A stretch of 64,000 bases of DNA. Source: Laburnicola sp. R22_1. Its lineage: Eukaryota; Ascomycota; Dothideomycetes; Pleosporales; Didymosphaeriaceae. How positions within the stretch are numbered: position 1 is the stretch's first letter; the number at the start of each line of letters is the position of its first letter. The DNA lies in assembly GCA_014281115.1 (NCBI GenBank), contig JACONQ010000023.1, positions 1 to 64,000 of the forward strand, written 5' to 3'. The translations under genes were made by a program, and so were the position numbers. Under the pieces are notes generated by a model that saw only the letters and a list, made by a program, of their open reading frames with translations, did no database searches and was not told the DNA's origin. Shown one piece after another: positions 58,423 through 64,000 of the stretch.

Positions 58423-59707
58423 TCTTCCTGGGGTTAATCCGTGATGTTACGTAATTCTAGGCTGGCTGTTTAACTAACCACTATGTTATATAATTAATAA
58501 TTTCTTTAATAATATTTTTACTCCAATAATAATAACAATAATTATAATAGTAACTAACCTAGCTATTTTATTACTTTTTTATAGTAGATCTCCTCTTATA
58601 ACTAGCGATTAGGCTGTATACTACCCCCTAGGATCTCGCTACTACTATCTATCTCTCCTATGCTCCCGCCGCCGCTTCTTACTCTTATCCTTACCCTTGT
58701 TACTCGCAGTCCTCTGCCTTAATAGTAGTCCTCTGCCTTAATAGTAGTCTAGATAATTACTATTATCTCAATAAGCTTCTTACGCTACTATTGTGTTTTT
58801 AGTATTTTATATATTATAATAAACTTTTTCTTCCCTTTACTCTAGTCCTTGTCCTTATAGTCCTTATTACCTTTATTTTAAATTATAATTTTAACCTTTT
58901 ATAGTATAATCTCTACATTATACTATTATTATATTATAAAGGCTATATCTCTTTTACTAATATTTATATACTAAAAAACTATTATATACTTTAGAATTTA
59001 AAGGTATAAGGCGTAGTAAATTAACCTAAAGATATTACTAATAGCGTACTTAAAGATAGGCTCTAGAGGCCCTTTTAATAATTCTTTTAGTTGTATAAGG
59101 TTACTAAATCTATAGGAATTATTCTTAACTTTGCCTAGCTAGTTGTCTATACCTTAACTAAATTTAATACTAGCTATATTACTATAGGTATTAGACTTAG
59201 ACGTAATATTAGGTTACTAGAAAGTAGTTATTATATTACTAGATATAATAGATAAACAGTTAAATTTAAAAGATATAGTGTTATATATTAAAGTAAAGAT
59301 TTAGTATACTAGGTGTTGCTAATATTATAAAAGTAGACTTATATACGATATATATAGTAAACTATAGTTATACTATTATTAGGTTATAAATATAATAACT
59401 AAACTATAGTTAAGTGTTCTATTACTTACACTACTTCTATAGTTGTAACTCTATAGTCTATTATAGCTCTCTAATAGTCTACTAGTTAAGAGATAATATA
59501 TAACTTAGTTATGCCTAACTATTTATTAACTACTATTATTAATACTACTCTATAGGAAGTTAAAAACAAAATTATTATTATTTTATATATATTTTATTAC
59601 TACTACTATGTGCTAGGTACTAGGTTTTAGTGCCTCTAATTTTACTCCTCTCTGTGTATAGTGCGAACTTAATCTTAGTTAGAATTTCTACACAATAAAG
59701 ATCTTTA
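58423..59707 (+). mobile_element. Family L copy C, full length, RIP-mutated (1,285 bp)
   Basis: Duplication ATATAATAGRCTTTT (58408-58422 and 59708-59722, one transition). Collinear with copy A from TCTTCCTGGGGTTAATCC to AATAAAGATCTTTA, with dense C-to-T and G-to-A changes. The antisense frame of copy A is recognisable at about 58750-59250 without frame-breaking indels in its first half but with many stops. Confidence 0.85.
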
Positions 59708-59819
59708 ATATAATAGGCTTTTATATCTTTTTATATAATATCTTCTATAAAATTAACTAGTAATTAATTAAAGAGATAATATAGCGCCTAGTACAATTAA
59801 CTTAAAGTAAAGAAAATAA

Positions 59820-59920
59820 GGTTAGTTAGAGAGAAAATAAGATTAGTTAGAGAAGTGTAAGGTTAGTTAGAGAGGTATAAGGTTAGTTAAAGAGGTGTAA
59901 GGTTAGTATAAGAGAAGTAG
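59820..59920 (+). repeat. 20-bp tandem repeat, five units
   Basis: Units of 20-21 bp on the pattern GGTTAGTTAGAGARGTRTAA, just downstream of family L copy C. Little RIP-type change between units. Confidence 0.75.
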
Positions 59921-60013
59921 TTAAAGGTAAGGCGTAGTAGACAACACTAGGATAAAAATAATAATTTTTAAAAACAAATATTTTCCTTAATATTCTTATT
60001 TTATAAGCTACTA

Positions 60014-60159
60014 CAGTTGGAACGCGCTTTTTTTGTAATCACATCACCTTTTTACGCTCTTTTTAATTACTAAGCAGGGGGCTCTGCTTTTTTGTTATGT
60101 TATTTAAGATAAAAGCCTTTATTGTTCTACCCCTAGGTAGTTAATTTAACAACACACAC
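60014..60159 (+). mobile_element. Short retroposon, family S copy 5 (146 bp, full length)
   Basis: Perfect 11-bp duplication ATAAGCTACTA (60003-60013 and 60160-60170). It starts CAGTTGGAACGCGC and ends GTTAATTTAAC then a short AC-repeat tail (ACACACAC), which varies in length between copies as retroposon tails do. No inverted ends. Confidence 0.85.
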
Positions 60160-60216
60160 ATAAGCTACTAATTAGTAAAGCTATATATTAAAAAAGAAGT
60201 ACCTAACTTTATAGTA

Positions 60217-61530
60217 CAGTGGGGTGCAATAAAAAAAGTCACTTAACAAATTACCTTTTCTAAAGTCTTATAGCTTCCTTATTAGGTTAGCTAAAAATAT
60301 AAAAAATATATTATTTTAAAGGGACGGTTTAGGGGATTATACCTAGGCCATTAGTAAGCACTTAGTCAGTCTAGGGTAAAAGTAATTTAGGGGTATAATA
60401 GGGGTAAAAAAACTCTAACTTTAGAAGAGTATAACTTTTTATCTAAGATACAGAATTAGCTAATACTTATATATAGTATAATATATCCTTCCCCTAATCT
60501 CTCCATGAATTTTTAGTATAGATTTACTGCTATTATTTTTAATTATCTTAGATTTAAGGAATTTTAGTAATCTATTAAGAAACTAGTAATTAAGTAATAT
60601 TTAATATAATAAATAGTATATTTTAGCTTATTTATAGGCCCTAGATTATATATATATAGATTATATATAAATATTATTATTCTATTAAAGTATTTAATAT
60701 AGGTGCACTAAAATTATTATTAAAAAGTCTATAGTATTAGGATTACTAATACTTATTACTAATATAATATTACAGGATTACTCTAACTATATAATAGAGT
60801 ATATATATATATATATTAAACTATATTTATATATATAGTATAGCTTATATAATTAAGTAAGTAAATTTTATTTTGTTTTAATTAGGCTAAAGCGTCTATT
60901 ACTTTAGAGATTATAGATTAATATTACTAATACTATTATTATAGGTTACGAGTACTCTATATTATATATATATATATAGTATTTATAAACTATATATAAA
61001 AAGACCTCTAGAAAAAGACTAAGTCTACTAGTATAAAAAGGTCTACATTTTTAAACTTAAATATATTCTTTATTATAAGGCCTATTAGAATAAGAGAAAG
61101 TTAGTTTTAACTAGAATAATAAGGCCAATAAAGCTATAGTTCTAGTTTATACTTATTTAGCTATTAGTAAATATAATTTAGAAGGAAAATAGGGATACAA
61201 AAACTATAACTTTAGAGTAATATAACTTTTTAATTAATACATAGAAATAGTTTTTTTTTAATATAGTATAGGTTTAGGTCTGTAGGATAGTTCTATAGTT
61301 TTATACTATAGGGTTATTATCTATATTATTTAGTATTTAATAGTGTATTAATAATATTAAATATTAATAAAATAGTAATAAAGTAATATATAATATATTA
61401 CTAATACGTAGTATAATACCCTTTAGCCGCTATAATAGCGTTATAACGCCTAGGTCAAGATAATATACAATTATCTATATCCTTTGGGGAATTAAAGCCC
61501 ACTCCTCTAGTATAGTGTTAAAACTATATT
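60217..61530 (-). mobile_element. Tc1/mariner remnant, minus strand
   Basis: TA then CAGTGGGGTGCAATAAAAAA at 60217 looks like a Tc1 tip, and AAAGGGACGGTTTAGG (about 60333) matches the right subterminal part of the Tc1 at 16477-18586. At 61401-61530 the minus strand encodes a Tc1 C-terminus: DIDNCILS, then RRYNAIIAAKGYYTTY and stop, with a frameshift upstream. The rest of the transposase is missing. 60400-60540 and 61190-61310 are diverged direct repeats (CTCTAACTTTAGAAGAGTATA-like), so the remnant may be a compound of two copies. Confidence 0.65.
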
Positions 61531-62520
61531 AGTAAGCAAAATAAATAATAAAATAACATGTTAGAATTTCGCTGTTATAATAAAAGATAAATAGATAAAT
61601 AACTATAAGCTACCTAAAAATAAACTAAAATAGTCGTTCCGACAATAAGTTGCAATTAAAGCCAAAGTCAACTTTAAGTAACGCACAAAAAGTTTACTAA
61701 AAGATAATTGTAAGAAATCCAATATTATATGTATTAATTTACTTAAAACTAAAACCAAAATATTATATAAAACTAACCTAATAAATATTATAAAATACGC
61801 TATCGTAATATAAATAAGCTCGTAATTAATTTTTCTAAATCAATAACTTTTGACAAACTTGTCGCAATCAAGCGCTTTAACAATTTTGAGCAATTGCTAA
61901 AAAGAATATACTAAACAAGGCAATATTATATGTATTAAATTACTTATTACTAAAAACAAAATATAACATATAAAAGACTTGTTTTATAATATAAAATACA
62001 TTAGCGTATAATAAACTAAGGAGTAATAAATTATGCTAAAATAAGGCGTTTATTATTAACGTCACAACTAAGCAATAGTAAAACAAAGTTTGCAATAGCT
62101 CGCATATAAAACACTAGTTTGCATATAAAACACTAGTTTGTATATAAAACACTAGTTTGCATATAAAACACTAGTTTGCATATAAAACACTAGTTTGCAT
62201 ATAAAACACTAGTTTGCATATAAAACACTAGTTTGCATATAATAGCTTGCATATAAAACACTAGTCTGCATATAAAACAATAGCTCGCATATAAAACACT
62301 ATTGCATATAAAACACTAGTTCAAACATTAGTTTAAAACACTAGCACGCATAAAAGTTAAAGGCATAATTAAACTATACAAAACTAAGTGTTCGTTAGTC
62401 TAAATTATTTTGTATATAGATTGCTAGGTAGCCAGTTTATTAAAATAAATCAACCAGTTTAACAATACCAACTCGATCACCTTCTTATCTATTTATCCAC
62501 TTTTCACAATACTAAAAGTT
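61530..62520. other. AT-rich block with non-RIP composition
   Basis: Rich in A but with frequent CA and TG dinucleotides (GCAATTAAAGCC, AAACCAAAATA), unlike the TpA-dominated surroundings. It holds a diverged direct duplication of about 200-bp period (61626-62045; the word AATATTATATGTATTAA occurs at 61721 and 61922) and then the 19-bp array. No gene seen. Confidence 0.55.
62098..62350 (+). repeat. 19-bp tandem array, about 11-12 units
   Basis: Unit TGCATATAAAACACTAGTT; the first seven units (62101-62233) are nearly identical, followed by shortened and diverged units with TAGCTCGCATATAAAAC variants. There are no spacers, so it is a minisatellite and not a CRISPR array. Confidence 0.9.
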
Positions 62521-63860
62521 ATTAGCGCCTATAGCACTATAAGTACTGGGTATAGGCTTTTAAAAAACTATTTTATTTATTATTAGCTTAACTACTTTAT
62601 TTCTTAAGGCGCAAATATCCTTGTACTATTTTTTAATAATATACTTATTAAAATAATTAATTTCTATAGTATATTTACACTATTTGTTTTTTATAAGCTA
62701 TAAATAAAGTTTAGTTATTAACACTTACACCTTTTACTTAGCTATGGCTTCTTTAAGTAGTTTAGTATTACAAAGCTAAAAAAACTTAAAGCTAATAGAA
62801 TAATATATAAAGTACTAGGACTTTTAAATTATAACTTAATTCTTTTAGATCTAGTATAAAAGTGTTAGACTTTATATACCTCTTTAATAGTATTAGCCTA
62901 GATATAAATATAGTTTTGCTACTAGCTTATAGGGTATTCTACTTTTAACTAGCTTTACTTAGTACGGTATATTATATAACCTACTTTATATATAGATCTT
63001 CTTTAAATCCTAAGCTATAATTAGTTAAGTATTATTTTAAGATAATAGCTTTAAAAGGCTACGCTAGTGTACTACTATAGTAAGTAATTCTATAGCAATA
63101 TTTCTATTTAATAGAAATAGGGTATTATTTTCTATAGCACCCCTAAAAATAGTAAAATATTAATTCTTAGCTATAATACTACTTATTTATATCTAACACC
63201 TAGTATTATAAGCTACTATACTTACTACGCTAAATAGCCTAAATTTATATTTAACTTATTAGGTTACTATAATATCTTTATTTAACATTTATATAATATA
63301 ACTTATATACTTAATTATTACTTATTTAAATAGTTACTACGCCTAGTATAAATAGATAGTACTATAGTTATTTATCTTTACGTAGTAGCTATTTAGTATA
63401 GTTACTATATATATAGTTTATAGTGCCTATATATATATTTAGCTTAGAGTAACTTAAATATAAGCTAGTAAGTTTATGTTTAGAAGTAGATACTTAATAC
63501 TAGGGGTTTATCTAATAATTTTCTAGCTATAGTAAAATAGGGGATCTTATTATCCCTTTAATACTTTTAGGCTATCTATATTATTTAGAGTATCTCTTTT
63601 ATCTTAAAGTATAACTTTACATTTAGATTTCTCTACTTTTTACTATTAGGAAATATCTTTCTCTATAATCTATTAATGTAAGGGATTTATAGCTAGTAAT
63701 ATTTTATAAAGTATTTTTAGGCTGTTTTATAAAAAGATTATATTATTAGATATAATTTCTAGTTTTATTATAGCTAGCTTCTTTATATTTATAAAATTCT
63801 ATTTATTAAACTATAGTCCTACCCTCTTTTATAATCTATTATAGTGAATACGTGGATTTT
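62521..63860. other. Degraded AT-rich sequence, nothing recognised
   Basis: TpA-dominated, stops throughout both strands. No known transposon protein or repeat pair was found. Confidence 0.4.
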
Positions 63861-63879
63861 TTTAGTCGAAGTAGGCGCG

Positions 63880-63902
63880 CCAAGCTCGCTTAGCGAGCTT
63901 GG
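63880..63902. repeat. Perfect 11-bp stem hairpin at a composition change
   Basis: CCAAGCTCGCT, one T, then AGCGAGCTTGG. It sits at the point where AT-rich sequence gives way to GC-balanced sequence (GGCGCGCC before, GGCCAACACGC after). It may be a subterminal hairpin of an element continuing past the window. Confidence 0.5.
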
Positions 63903-64000
63903 GCCAACACGCTAACCCCTTTTATTAATACTACCTTGAAACGCTTTTCTGTGTTAACAACAGTAGAAGGGTTAACTATAGGGGGTGGTGAAAGAGATTA

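Noticed and set aside
62098..62350. CRISPR-like repeat array
   Set aside because: Units are contiguous 19-mers without spacers in a eukaryotic context; it is a minisatellite.
61530..62520. Mitochondrial insertion
   Set aside because: Composition is suggestive, but no mitochondrial gene or tRNA was recognised.

Overview
The window looks like an AT-rich, transposon-packed block of a filamentous ascomycete (Pezizomycotina) genome. Nearly every element carries the mark of repeat-induced point mutation (RIP): C-to-T and G-to-A changes, TpA in place of CpA, Gln and Trp codons turned into stops, and catalytic Asp codons turned into Asn. Once stop codons are read through, one frame after another shows clear transposon proteins: Ty3/gypsy chromoviruses, Ty1/copia, Tc1/mariner, Fot1/pogo. 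No rRNA, tRNA or CRISPR array was seen. I found one convincing host-type gene (a small cysteine-rich secreted protein) and one host-gene scrap (ankyrin repeats).

Layout. 1-6240: an LTR scrap, then a minus-strand chromovirus. 6250-10270: a plus-strand copia element, cut by a 1.26-kb retroposon (6447-7707) and a solo LTR (9252-9518). 10270-13593: decayed sequence, another LTR, a short retroposon and the left tip of a Helitron-like element. 13594-31287: a complete nested stack. A minus-strand chromovirus has matching 472-bp LTRs and a 5-bp target duplication; inside it sit a Tc1 element with two introns (16477-18586), a short retroposon (19503-19640) and a complete 8.6-kb plus-strand gypsy element (20333-28931).

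32745-36902 is an unmutated, balanced-GC island holding the secreted-protein gene (35387-35883, minus, apparently frameshifted), with a TATA box upstream. 36905-44900 is a row of five Fot1/pogo-type elements (one foldback MITE, four transposase copies) set end to end with a single TA between neighbours. The last one breaks off at an ankyrin-repeat fragment (44902-45040). 45470-52751 is another LTR element (278-bp LTRs, CACAT duplication) that contains a Helitron-like element, a 330-bp retroposon copy and a tandem array. 53573-56973 is a third Helitron-like copy, split by a pogo element and carrying a long TAG microsatellite. 56974-64000 holds two more copies of the 1.26-kb retroposon family (one complete, one 44-bp stub), another short retroposon, a Tc1 remnant, and a differently composed AT-rich block with tandem repeats.

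The most novel signal is a pair of apparently undescribed non-autonomous retroposon families, one of about 1.26 kb and one of about 140 bp. Both leave 10-15 bp target duplications, both have 5'-truncated copies, and all eight duplications I could define begin with ATA preceded by T. This suggests a single LINE-type endonuclease mobilised both families. The family names used here (family L, family S) are mine.
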